Assembly: GCA_028752905.1 (NCBI GenBank)
Contig: JAQNBH010000006.1
Location: forward strand, 31,099,447-31,163,446
Source of the DNA: Cladorhizidae sp. MBARI D1340-BT2
Lineage: Eukaryota > Porifera > Demospongiae > Poecilosclerida > Cladorhizidae
Length of the DNA stretch: 64,000 nt
Reading direction: 5' to 3'
The notes beneath the pieces are model-generated. The model had not been told where the DNA came from. It saw nothing but the letters and a program-made list of their open reading frames with translations, and searched no databases. This document shows, one piece after another, positions 49,386-61,405 of the stretch (position 1 is the stretch's first letter; every line of letters begins with the position of its first letter). The position numbers and the translations under genes were made by a program.

Positions 49386-50669
49386 GCATGATCCCACTGT
49401 AGTATTTGTGGCAAGCCTTCTATAATTGTCCTAGTTCTTTTCTAGCTCTAGCCCTAGCCCTAGGCTATAAGACACAATGGTTGTCTGTCTACATGCTAAC
49501 GTATAGTTATAATTTTCTAGGTGTTTATGGTGCCCTCTCTGAGACAAACAGAAATTCATTACTCCCACCCCCACCCTCTCCCATCCACACACCCCTCCAG
49601 CGAATGCTTGATCCTGCCTCTCCCTAAGTTGACCATAATCTAAAACTCTGTTGAACCATGTATCTGCCTTAGTTTGGCTGATTGGCTGTAATGTCTGTTT
49701 TAAAGTTTTGGGCCATTGACTAAGGACTCCCAGAGTCCAAAACCTTCCCAGTGTAGGGCAGTTCTAGACATTTGTATGGAGGCCAAAGATGGCCAAGCAT
49801 ATAAACTGCATGCATGCATGCTATACACACACAAAATGAGGATTCCTATGTATTGACCTAGGAAAATTTTTATACAAAAATTTACATCAAGCTATATTGT
49901 GTGTGTGAGTGTGTATTATATTTATATTTACTTCTGTATAGACCACAACACAAGCTTCAGAGTTTCTAGAATTACAATAACTTTTCTAAATAATCAACTT
50001 CAAATTTTATTCTCGTGTTTTGTGCTAGATGCTCTAGCATTCATCTATTGAGAAAGTTATTTAATTGCTTGTCAACTGAAAGTTCGTTGATTGCAAATTA
50101 AATTTTTTTATCTCGAATTCATTTAGATTTGGCCATCCCAAAGAAACTAATAACTCTACTTCCTCTTGGAGCCTATACTCTCACATGGCATCTACTTGTG
50201 GATAATCCACAATGGTACTTTTCTACTTTGGTTAAGCATCAATCATGACTATATCTCCTCCTGTTCCACACCAAATATTTCTTCCATCGCTGATGAGATG
50301 TCCACACATGACACCCTCCAGCTCCTCTATACAGCAGTTCAAACATCCTTCATCCCTTACCTAGCCCTCTACACATAATTATGATACATACATTCATGGA
50401 TTGATTGCATCTGCACTTGGGCACTGCTTCACAAGTGGTTGTATTCATTGTCCATATTCTTGCCTGCTAATGCTATAGGTACTCTATATAAGTACAGGTC
50501 CTCTATTGCAAAGGTGTAAAGCTGCAACTGAAGTTTCCTCTCCCAGTCCCACTTTCCCTTCCTAGATTTGTGGAGGTGTGTGTAGTTGGCAGTGTTTATC
50601 TATTCTTGCCCCCACATGGTACCTATCTTGTATTGATAAAGTCCTGCTTTTGTTTATTGTGATATTCAG
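49386..50669. other. Intron-like sequence before the Death exon
   Basis: No domain found. Includes ccctagccctag at 49450, TG/CA runs near 49820-49915 and a faint relative of foldback family 2 near 49990-50100. Confidence 0.45.
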
Positions 50670-51032
50670 CATATGATGAACGCATCGACTCACATCACAT
50701 GCAACTGATTCAGTGGATTGGCCCGAAAGGAGAGGGACGAGAATTACGACTTTATAATGATCTAGCGGCAGATTGGAATAAAGCAGCAGAAATAATTGGT
50801 GTTACTGCGACGAGGCTAATAGCATCCATGTATATAGGCAACCCCGAGAAGTGCATGAGGGCCATCATGGAGAAATGGATGAAGAATACACCGAAAATGA
50901 ATATCCAATGCACATGGAGGGGCCTGTGCAAATTGTTAGTACGCATGGAACTTAGTGAAGTCGGTAAAAATTTGAGAGAGGCACTTGACGCTGACCACAC
51001 TGACTTGAAGGACAACTTTGAGACATCTGAAA
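50670..51032 (+). CDS. Death domain exon
   Basis: Acceptor gatattcag at 50669, open frame in phase 1 to a donor gtgagc at 51033 (or, if unspliced, to TGA at 51056-51058). It encodes about 121 residues. After AYDERIDSHH comes a six-helix Death-fold pattern: LYNDLAADWNKAAEIIGV, then NPEKCMRAIMEKWMKN, then CTWRGLCKLLVRMEL and VGKNLREAL. The spacing of the tryptophans and of the L-x-x-A-L end matches the Death domain (family W.xLA..LG, C...ML..Wl, TW..L...L). Death domains act in the cytoplasm by binding other Death domains in apoptosis and immune signalling. No CARD, TIR or kinase is visible nearby. Start phase matches the beta exons, so I infer it belongs to the cassette gene. Confidence 0.72.
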
Positions 51033-51033
51033 G

Positions 51034-51680
51034 TGAGCTAGTCTTATTGTGTTGTTGATCTGCGCAGTAGAACCTTCCTTTCTCTTGGGCTTCTAACTAT
51101 AGGAGCTAGTGATATTGTGTTGTTTATGTGTCAGTTCATCTCCCTTACCCTTGGGTTCCTAACTATGGGAGTTAGTGGTATTGTGTTATTGATCTGTGCA
51201 GTGTAACATCTCTTACACTTGGGCTCCTAACTATGGGTGCTAGTGGTATTGTGTTGTTGATGTGTCAGTGGACCTTGGGTTCCTAACTATAGGAGCTAGT
51301 GGTAGTGTGTTCCTGATGTGTGCAGTGGAACCACCATTACATTGGGCTTCTAACTATTGGAGCTAATACTATTGTGTTGTTGTGTGAGAAGAACCTCCCT
51401 TAGCATTGTGCTCCTAACTATGGGAGATAGTTGATGTGTGCAGTTGAACTTCCCTTACACTTGGGCTCCTAACTATGGGGGCTAGTGGTATTGTGTTGTT
51501 GATGTGTGCAGTGGAAACTCCCTTACACTTGGGCTCCTAACCATGGGAGCTAGTTGATGTGTGCAGTGGAACCTCCCTTACAATTGGGCTCTAACTATGG
51601 GAGCTAGTGGTATTGTGTTTTGATGCATACAATAGAACCTCCCTTACCTTGTGCTCCTAATCATAGGACCTAGTGCATAT
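51034..51680. repeat. Degenerate minisatellite, unit about 65-72 bp
   Basis: Nine or ten units containing gagctagtggtattgtgttgttgatgtgtgcagtggaac (in parts) and cctcccttacacttgggctcctaactatggg. The first unit begins inside or right at the donor site of the Death exon. Confidence 0.9.
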
Positions 51681-51794
51681 GGGATGTGGGTTTGGCCAGA
51701 CCACTTTTTACAGAGATAATGCCACACACACAATCATGACCTACCAAGTTCATTTGCATTTTCCTATACTTATAGAGAAAAGATTGTAGCATTG

Positions 51795-51925
51795 AGTATG
51801 TTCCAGAAGACTTGGTACTCTTCATAGCGGAGGCTTCATTTTGATGACTGGAAAGTCAAGTCCACTGTCATTTTGCTTGAGAGTTGCAGAAATGTCTACA
51901 AAGAGTGGAACCTCTAATGCTGCAA
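51795..51925 (-). repeat. Inverted fragment of the copy-C sequence
   Basis: ttccagaagacttggtac, agcggaggcttcatttt and gtggaacctctaatgct match 61425-61545 of arm B in order, and the complement of 52835-52945. With 52835-52945 it forms a small local foldback. The sequence 51926-52437 shows no other feature. Confidence 0.65.
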
Positions 51926-53681
51926 TTTAAGCTATCATATAGTCTATATATATTGTAATTCCTGAGATGCCTTCTAGCAGTATAAAGAGAGAGGGTGCCA
52001 CAAGCGTTCTGTGGAGTAGTATTCACTCAACCTGTAACAACATGGTCTGGGGCGGCACTGGCAAATTAGGAGTGATCTGGCTATTGTGGTAAGGAATATG
52101 ATTAACACCGTGTGTTTACAGTTTGAAAATCGGTAATGTTGTCAATCTTCACAAAATTATCTGTGATCGTATTTGCTTACAAAATAATTAGTCAATAGTC
52201 AATAGCATTATTTTCTTGCTTCATGGTTAAAATACATTTAAAGACCATTCGCTGGGAGCATTGGTTGCAGACATCACAAAATCAACATTTGCATAATACT
52301 CTGTATCTTACAGGTCTCCAGCAATCCTTATACTCAAGCCATTATTTTCAATAGCTTCTCCATACATTGAGGACTGAAGTAGTGTTCTATTTTTTGGCAA
52401 GCCAGTATGCTTAATTCATCAATTATATCCTGAAAAAACTTATATCTTGGAATCATCCTTCCTCATCAACTTCAGCAGCTTATAAAAATTTCTATCACTA
52501 CTGGTCGTTGTGGCCACTGATTGCACATCCAGGTTTAGCAAGGAACTTGAGGCACGAAATCATTTTCAAAATTTGGTGATGGTTAGTAGCCATTGCTATG
52601 ACAGAGAACTGCTAAGTATCTCACTTACATTGTGTGTTGTTGTGAAGGTAGTTAGTAGTATTCCACAGAACTCTTGTGACACTGCCTCTGTTCATGCTGC
52701 TTGAAGGAAACGATTGCATATTTCTAATTACAGAAACCTTTGTATAGCTACTAGTATATTATTACCTATCAGACTGTATGTTTGCAAAAATTATCCAGTT
52801 AGCAATTTCAAACTTACATACCTAGCATCAGAGATTAAAGCCTCATAGATTTTCCTTGTCACAAGTTTCAAGCAAAGGCAACAATGCACCCGATCTTCCA
52901 AATGAAGCCACCACTTCGAAGAGATCTATTTCGCCTGGAATGAACCAAACACTACTGTCTTTTCCATAAGGTTGCTTGGGGGGAAAAATAGCTTGGTTGC
53001 GAGGCTCATTATTGAAAGGTGAGGATCATTGTCCATGGGAAGCATTAGAAACATGTTAAGAAATATTGCCAGCCATACTAAAACATGAACACACGATCTC
53101 AGACTGCTGGTACTTTTCATTGCACAGCAAAGCACTAAAGGTAGAGCAGTTCAATCGCGATTGTGGACTTCCCTGGCTGCTGGGTTGCCACACTTGAGAG
53201 CCTAAATTTGAACCCATGAAAACATAATTTTTCTATATTCAGTTTTTATCAACCAAAAAATGGAAAAGAAAGCAAAAATTTATATTTGTCATCAATAGGA
53301 ACCTCTAGCCCTAGCCACCTACTACTCTAAAGCCCTAGCAGTTTTAGAACTTCTAACTCTTGACAACCATTACATGAAGAATTGCCGAGAAATATATATA
53401 TTGAGTTTTGTTTTTTATCTCTCATTTTACTCAGCTTATGATTATTGTGTATTAGTGCAAAGTTAAAAAGAAACTTGGAGCTCTGGACTGATAGTGTATT
53501 AGGATGTAGGTGGTGAAAAATGGAAATCATTGACCTCCTTTTAATGTCATATAATTCTGACGTTCCACTCGTTCTTTATAACATGCACTACAATTTGCTA
53601 TTTACAATACCTTTATACAGCTGTGATTTATTGTCCCTGCATAATATGAATGCATTCTTGGTATATTTCTTTAAACTTTAG

Positions 53682-53849
53682 TTCCTGGATTGCCTACAAG
53701 TGATGGTACAAAAATTGGAACATCAGCAGGTCTTCCATTCAAAAGATCCACACAGGTGAGCCATTATTCTACTGTTGTGTTTGCTTGATTTAATGAATGT
53801 TTTATTTTTCAGACTCCATCCTTCCCTGAATAAGCCAGTCAAAATTCTG
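53682..53849 (+). pseudogene. Cassette C1: alpha (53682-53755) open, beta (53813-53849) with stop
   Basis: The alpha exon, 74 nt, acceptor aaacttta-g, donor gtgagc, reads GLPTSDGTKIGTSAGLPFK and ends in phase 0, the intact form of the damaged A1 alpha exon. The beta exon is 37 nt and reads TPSFPE-stop-ASQN, so it lost three bases, gained a TAA and lost the tyrosine. This cassette cannot be translated through. Confidence 0.5.
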
Positions 53850-54904
53850 GTATGTGTAACTTAGTTTGGAATACTGGATTTTATTGAATGTGTTTTTATC
53901 CATGTGGAAGAAATTGGTCCATACAATAAAAGTGCCCACAGCAAATTAATCAACAAACACAGAGGATCAACAAACACAGAGGTTATATTTTTCATCGGGT
54001 TATCCAGGATAAAGGATCTACTTTTTAGGTCAATAATTTCAAAATGAAATATGTACCAAAGGAAGTGAAACATGAAATATCGTGTATATTCATATCCAAT
54101 TTTTCTCAGCTCATGTTCAAAGATGTAAGTCAAGAAAGTAGAGTGACTCTTACAATTTAAGATATACTTTGCTGTTGTTTTAAATCTGTTTTAAATGCAC
54201 ACAGCACTCTTTTAACCCTCTACTTCAGTCACCATTGAAAAATCGCACTTTAAATAACCATATTTCAATAATATTTATCTACCTACCTGCTTCACTTTTC
54301 TTGTTTCTAGCATTGCTTTCTTTTTGTTTATGCATTACGTAATGCATTGATTGCATTATAGAACTTTTAAATAATTATTGTAATTTTTTGTGCCACGCCA
54401 TAGTAAAAAGAGGAAACTATCGTCCAAAATAGCAACATTTCAATTCAATATATTTTCAATATTTTTTTCTCTTTATGACTAAATTTCATATCATTTGAAA
54501 GCTAATTCAATGCTGGTTATGATGGTATCAGAATGATACATGTGAGGCTAGTTGTTCTTGAGATAAATATTAAAAAGTTTGAAAAACGTAAAATGTTGTG
54601 CTCTAGTAATTGCCAAAAACATAATTCAATTATATAACTAAATTGCAATAGATAAGGTGATTCTGCTATCTTTGCTGATTCAGATGATATAAAAAGTTTA
54701 ACCATTGAGTATAGCAGTAGCCAGAAAACATGCCTACAAAAACGGGACTCATTTTTACCAAATTTTATTACTGAAGCATAGGGTTAACACCCGTTGGGGG
54801 AAAGTGGGTATTAAAACTACACCACTCCAGTATGGCACCAAACATTGATTGTATAGTATTACACAGTATGAATGCATTCTATGATCACACATTTTTTTAT
54901 CCAG

Positions 54905-55072
54905 GATTGCCTACAAGTGCTGTTCCAAAAGTTGGCCTATCAGGAGAAGGTCTTCCAGCCACACATGTGAGCCAACACCCTATTGTTGTGTTTGTTTGCT
55001 TAATTTAATGCGATTTTTTGTTAATCCTACAGGCTCAATCCTTTTCTGGTGAGCAAGCCTATGAAATTCCCG
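54905..55072 (+). CDS. Cassette C2: alpha (54905-54966) and beta (55033-55072), intact
   Basis: The alpha exon, 62 nt, acceptor tatccag, donor gtgagc, reads GLPTSAVPKVGLSGEGLPA. The beta exon, 40 nt, acceptor taatcctacag, donor gtatgt, reads AQSFSGEQAYEIP. All sites are canonical and both frames open, as in A2. The two copies keep length, phase, GLP and YEIP despite intron divergence. Confidence 0.58.
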
Positions 55073-58000
55073 GTATGTGTTACTTACTTTGCAATACTGC
55101 AATACTGTTTGTTTGAGTTGTTTGTGGGATTTTAGGTACTGTTAACAAGATCCTCTCAGAATAAATAAAGAAATTATGTAACATCCTTGACATAATAAGC
55201 CTAACACTCCAAAAGTTTAGCTTAATTAGAAAACCTATGATTTTTTATATTAGTGTGATGAACACATGCCGATAATTATGTCATATTAAATGTTGTGTCT
55301 GTTCATGTACCATTTTTCGTGGCTTATCTCACATACATTAAAGTTTTCACTTTAGTCTGCCTTAAAGTCAGCACCTTCCACATAGCAAGTGCCCATTATA
55401 CAGTTTTCTCTGATCTATGATTTGACTTGTTGCTTGAAGAAACTGCCCAGTGCATAATAGGATAGAAAAGATAGCAAAGATAGAAGGTAGTATAACAATG
55501 AAAATACATTGCTAGACTTGGATGAAGCTAAAGTTGACAACCTGGAAGCAGTTAAAGCAGAGGCACTGGCTAGACTTTTGTTAAAACCATGAAATCCTCA
55601 CCTAAAGAAGCTAATATGTTTCAATACTCTGTGGGTTTACTCTGGAAGCCACTGGTATGAATATGGTCTGTACTGAAATCTCAAAATAGTTAACTGAAAT
55701 CATTATAGAAATATAGATTTTATATTGGGGTATAATGAATACATTTTCATTTCACAGGAATTCCTTCCCAAAATAGCAACCAGGCCTCTGTCCACTCCGA
55801 GTCAACCAAGTAGTTGGCCATGAATGCTCAGTTTGGCTTTAGGATTTGTGTGTGTGATGTGTGTATGTGCATGCATGTGTGAGAAATAACATTACCTTGT
55901 ACAACCTTTGTATTTTAACCATCCTAATGTATAATGTTTGAGTGGAGAGAGTGGAGGCTCATGCGCATGAAGAAACTTGGACAATAAATCAGGTATTAGC
56001 TACAACCAACATCAACTCATTCAGCAGACAAAACATGGATATTTTTGGCCAATTCTGAAAGACAGTTTATGAATTCCCTTACGATCATACTTTAGCTCTA
56101 TCTAGCAAGATAATAATTATAATAGCTAGCTACACATTGAAAGTTATTTGTGTTCAATATCAATCATAACTGTAGTTAATTATTTATTGCTTTCATTGCT
56201 AGCTACCGCTCGGCATCATCCACCATTCAGACACTTCCTTAGGCTCAGGTAAAGCTTCTATAGTCAATCTGTCTATGCCTCTAACTCAACCTTAAAGAAT
56301 GCCTTAGCGGTCTATAAGCTTAAAACAGATAAAGTTTGACATAGTATATAGAATGGATCACTTGAGATAGCTGTAAGAAAGCTATAGCTACAACCTCATT
56401 TGTAGTTTAACTACTGCATTGTACTAGGCAGGATCCACAGAAAGAAAACAATCCTCAGATTAACTATACACTAACTTTCACAGCATACACAGCTTAGGTT
56501 AGCACATTCTGTTATTGTTTTCAGTACAGCACTTGCCTCTAGAGTTCTGCAAGAAAACTCTAGCTACAAACCACAGCTGTATTAGCAGCTGCACTCATCC
56601 AGGTTAGGACCAAAGAAGGAAGTCTACTGATGAAAAAATACAATGCTAGCTGGTACAGCACTCCTGGAGGCCAACAGATTCAGCGTTATCTAGCTATGGA
56701 AGTGTGATTAATGGGAAAATGGTGGTCATGTGTATATGAGCAGATTCTTGTGTGCATGTCCATACTAAAATGATAGCTACATGCACAGACATTTTTTCAG
56801 CAGAGCAGCTTGTTGATTTTTTCCTGGATGAATAAAGAAAAAAAAAATCAGAGAGAAAAGTCAAAGTGTGCTTCTGAAACAGCAGAATAACGAGAATTGA
56901 AATAAGAAGGGAAGAGTGACAGTAAAAGGCATGGGAGAAGCACAGCAGCCCACAATGGATTATGCTTCCTTGGGATCAGGTAAAGCTTCTGATATCTTAA
57001 AAATGGATGTTTAAGTTCCATTTGGATACTCTAGGTATGAAAAGTTTGCTAAACTGGAAATAATCATCACGGATAATGGCCTTGCTAAACTGGAAATGAT
57101 CGTCGTACTCAATATCGAGGAGGTTTCTCCTCCAAGCCTTGCCAAAGTTTGCTATCTGTAAGCTTCAATATTTCTACCTATAACAGTACAAGCAATGACA
57201 TCAATAATTTACAGATCAGTGTATAGTGTTAGGCCAGTACTTGGAGTAGTAGAATACCCAAAGCAATGTGGTCTAGGCTTGGGATTACAGCAATAATGCT
57301 AAGAATTAAATTTTTGTCTGTATTGGTAATCATGCTAAAAGTAATTGTCCGTCTCTCCATCAGACATTAACTTGCAACACAATCCTTGCATTCATTTGTA
57401 GTATTTTTTAATTAATCACTCTGGTGATGGGAGGGTTAAGTTTATAATGAAGGTGAATGTCATCATGACTACCAGATGAATAACGCTTAAGTAGTGTTGT
57501 TCTTGATCCTCTCTTTCTTTAAAACTTCAAAGTGGTCGACTTAAGTTTCAGCAAAGTCTACCCATAACCGACCGAGTTCAGTCTATTCAACAAGTAGGTA
57601 CTGCTATAGCTATTCAACTTCAATAAATGTTGAACTTAGTACAATTCTAGACAACTAGCTAGAATGTTAAGAGTCAGATAGGTTTAAATATATTAAGAGG
57701 ATAAATAAATAAGATATAGAAGACACAGCAAAAGACAAAACAACTCAACTGTTCTCAAACAAGTTACGCTGTTATGACTACTGTTCTGACATGCATACAA
57801 TTTGAATAATCATACATCACTAAGACTACAGGTAAATACATGGTATTATTATACATGTTATAGCATGCCAGTAGCTAACTAATTTTTACTACATGCCCAC
57901 ATAAAGCTGGTTGGTATTGGACTAATGCACTTGTCTCTCTGGCTCTGCTACACTACCAATGTATCTACATCCCTACTTGTCTCCTTTCATTGTTATTTGT

Positions 58001-58292
58001 CACATGATATTATGCACTGGGCAATCACTACACACACCCACTCAAATCATACATCTGAGCAAACTCTATTGTGAGCATTTGTTATATACAAAGCACAATT
58101 ATGTTGCATACACAGACTGTGAAGAGACACAACCTTTCATTCTCGGCATGTGTTCAGCATATTGACGTAAAAACATTAGTGTTTTAAATAAGCTAGACTT
58201 GTAGAGTATTAGGCTACTTATGTCAAGGGAATTAATTTGTTAACAGTGCCTAAAATATGTAAAATAACATGAACCTCTCAGTAATCACATAA

Positions 58293-58467
58293 CAGGATTT
58301 TCATAGACTTGTTCACCAGAAATGGATTGAGTCTGAAAGTTAAAACAATCACTGTAAAATTAAGCAAGCAAACACTACGATAGAGTATTGGCTAACATGT
58401 CTGGATGGTTGTGATGGAAGACCTGATGTCCTAAGTTTTGGACCACCACTTATAGGCAATCCAGGAT
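58293..58467 (-). CDS. Cassette B3: alpha (58397-58467) and beta (58293-58332)
   Basis: Mirror of A3. The alpha exon is 71 nt (donor gttagc), the beta exon 40 nt and reads TQSISGEQVYENP. The beta donor is ttatgt, not GT, as in A3 the site is mutated (gatgtg there), so both copies seem unable to leave this exon by a normal donor. Confidence 0.45.
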
Positions 58468-59838
58468 CTAAAGTTTGAGTATAAATTATATCAAGAATGT
58501 ATTCATACTATGTAGGGACAATAAATCAGAGCTTATCCTTGGCACTATAATCAACAAAGTACAGTGCATATATAAAGAATAAGTGGAAAGACTGTCAATA
58601 TTATATGACTTTGAAAGAAGATGAATGTCTTCCAACTTTCACCTACCTCCATTCTAACACACTCTCTGTCCAGAGCTGTTTTAACTTTACACCAATACAC
58701 AATGAACACAAGCTGACTACATCTTATACTATATATTTATCGGAACTTCTTCATCAGAATGTTGGAAAAAATTATACAAGTTCTAAAATGCTACAGCTGT
58801 AGAGCAGTAGGCTGCTAGAGCATGTAGCTGCTGATTCAACTCTCAGATTAGCTCCACACATACAATTCAATTATTGTGTTTATGTTCTTTACCAATTTTA
58901 GTTTGTTATGGATAGACTTAAAATAATTTTTTTTTAAAGTCCACCAGGCACTACCATAGTGAAGTATCATGGTAAGCTGGAATTCCTTTTTAAGCTAAAG
59001 ATGGAAGAAACTACCATCAGGATGCTAAGAAACTGCTTAAATAAGTTAGAGCTAAGACATTTTTTTTTAATATCAACCTCCATTGAATATAGAGAGTATC
59101 AGTGCAATACCTGGCTATAAAGATACATACCTACCCTAAGGGAAATAAAGGGAGTCGAACAACTTACTCGCCTTGAACATCTAAGGTGGGTGCTTGAATT
59201 ATGAAATTTGAATGTTGATTGTAAAATGCACACACTGTGTTACCATTGCAATGAAGATAGAAGTTAGTTAGCTCTAGGTGAGGATTTGCTGGTTGTGTTA
59301 CCATTGCAATAAAGTTGGAGCCCTAGGTGAGGATTTGCTGGTTGTTTCAATGTCTAGCTGGTGCCTCTACTTTAGCTAAGGCGTTATTGATCCCCTCATT
59401 GATTAAAACTATCAAGTAGTCGACTTCAGGTTCAACAAAGTCTACCAATGGATTTTTATTGCTAACTTTCCTTTTATCTTTGCTATCTGTCACATACTAT
59501 GATGCACTGGGTGGTCGCTACAAGCATTCAGTCCTCAGAGAAAATTGCATAGTGGATACTTGTAATGTGGAAGGTGCTGACTATGTTCCTATGCAAACTG
59601 AAGTGCAAATTTAATGTTTGTGACATGATCTGAGAAAAATGGGTTATCAATAGACACAATCTTTCATATGACATATTTCTCAGCATGTATTCATATTGAT
59701 GTAAATCTCACAGATGTTCTAATCAATCTATCCTGTACATTATTAGGGTTCTTATGACAATGACATTACAAAATTTCTTTATTTGTTCTGAGATATTTTT
59801 GTCATAAACACCTCATCTAAACAGTATTCCAAACATAC

Positions 59839-60004
59839 CAGGAATTTCATAGGCTTGCTAACCATTCAAGGATAAAGCCTGTAGGATTAACAAAGCAACA
59901 CATTAAAATAAGCAAGAAAACACAATAATAGAGTATTGGCTCACATGTATGGCTGGAACACCTTCTCCTGAGGCCAAATGTTGGAACATCATTTGTAGGC
60001 AATC
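59839..60004 (-). pseudogene. Cassette B2: frameshifted alpha (59945-60004), beta with stop (59839-59878)
   Basis: Mirror of the intact A2. The alpha exon is 60 nt: two bases are missing after GGCCTC, shifting the frame. The beta exon is still 40 nt but reads ALSLNG-stop-QAYEIP because GGTGAG became GGTTAG. So B2 has decayed where A2 has not. Confidence 0.6.
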
Positions 60005-60494
60005 CTGGATAAAAAATGGGACATTTTAGAATGTGTTTAAACTGTGTGCATACTAAGCTAATACAATCAATGTTTGGTGCCATACTAGAGTGGTGTAGTT
60101 TTAGGACCTACTTTTCCCATTGTGTTTTAAAAGAGTGCTTGCCCATTTAAACAATGTTTTTGTAGAGCATATGTAAAAATTGTCAGAGTAATCCTACTTT
60201 CTTGACTGACATCTTTGAACATGAGCTGAGAAAAATAGGATATGAACACAATATTTCATGTTGCATTTCCTTTGACATATATTTCATCCTGAAATTATAG
60301 AACTTCTAAATTAAATCCATTTATCTTGGATAACCTGAGGAAAAATATAACCTTTGTGCTTTTTGATCTTTCGTGCTTCTTGATTAATTTAATGAAAGCA
60401 CGTTTATTGTATGGATCAATTTGTGTAAAAATTATCCACATGGAAAAATAAACAGATTGAATAAATCCAGTATTCCAAACTAAGTTACACCTAC

Positions 60495-60660
60495 CGAGAT
60501 TCTCACTGGCTAGCTCATCAGGGAAGGATGGAGTCTCAAAAATAAAACATTCATTAAATCAAGAAAATACAACAATAGAGTATCCACCTGTATGGATCTT
60601 TTGAATGGAAGACCTCTGATGTCCCAATATTTGTACCAGCATTTATAGGCAATCCAGGGT
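60495..60660 (-). pseudogene. Cassette B1: alpha (60588-60660) and beta (60495-60534)
   Basis: Mirror of A1 with the same one-base loss in the alpha exon (73 nt, GLPINAGTNIGTSE), hence the damage preceded the inversion/duplication. The beta exon is 40 nt and reads TPSFPDELASENL, again without tyrosine. Confidence 0.5.
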
Positions 60661-61135
60661 CTAAAGTTACAGTAATCAAAATATAAATCAAGAATGCATT
60701 CATACTCTATATGTAGGGATGATAAATCACAGCTGTATCGTGGTCCTCTAAATAATAAAGTGCGTGCATCTATAAAGAACAGGTGGACAAACTGTCAGAA
60801 TTACATGATATTAAAAGAAGTCAATGATTTCCATTTTTCACCACATACATCCTAACATTATCAGTCTCCAGAGCTCCAAGTTTCTGTTTAACTTGACACT
60901 GAAACACAATGAACATTAGCTGAGAAAAATGAGAGATAAAAAACACATCTCATGGTATATATATATTTCTTGGCAATTCTTCATCTGATGTTTGTCAAAA
61001 GTTATAGAAGTTCTAAAATTGCTAGGGTGTTAGAGTAGTAGGCATCTAGGGCTAGAGGCTCCTATTGATGACAAGTACAAACTTTGGCTTTCTATTTCAA
61101 AAAGGTTGTGATAAATAACTGAATACAGAAAAATT

Positions 61136-61405
61136 ATGGTGATCTTGGTGGTCTTAGCTTCAGTTCAGGCTCTCGAGAGTGGCTCCCCGGCAGCCAGGGA
61201 AGTCCATTCCAATTCAACTGCTAACATTCTGGTGCCAGGCAGCGCAATGAAAAGTACAAGTAGTCGGAGCTTCTGTGTTTGTGTTTTAATATGGCTGGCA
61301 ATATTGCTTAACATGTTTCTAGTGCTTCCACTAGATCTGGATCCTTGCCTTTCCATAACGAGCATCACAACCAAGTTAATTTTTTTGCCCAAGCAACCTT
61401 TTTGA
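61136..61405 (+). CDS. Conserved 89-codon ORF of unknown function (arm B)
   Basis: Mirror copy of 38386-38655, intact from ATG to TGA, differing at a few residues (for example FLPKQPF for FWPKQPF near the end). The hydrophobic LIWLAILLNMF segment is unchanged. Function unknown; could be chance, since both arms are young. Confidence 0.3.
   Translation: MVILVVLASVQALESGSPAAREVHSNSTANILVPGSAMKSTSSRSFCVCVLIWLAILLNMFLVLPLDLDPCLSITSITTKLIFLPKQPF

Larger units (their letters stand above)
52438..55602 (+). repeat. Copy C: older direct copy of the first part of arm A
   Basis: Same orientation and order as 37893-40480: acttatatcttggaatcatc, tggtcgttgtgg, the conserved ORF region, two cassettes, and aaatcctcacctaa at its end. 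It is clearly more diverged than A is from B, and about 600 bp of extra AT-rich sequence lies at 54170-54780. Its right end meets the left end of arm B without spacer. Confidence 0.87.
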
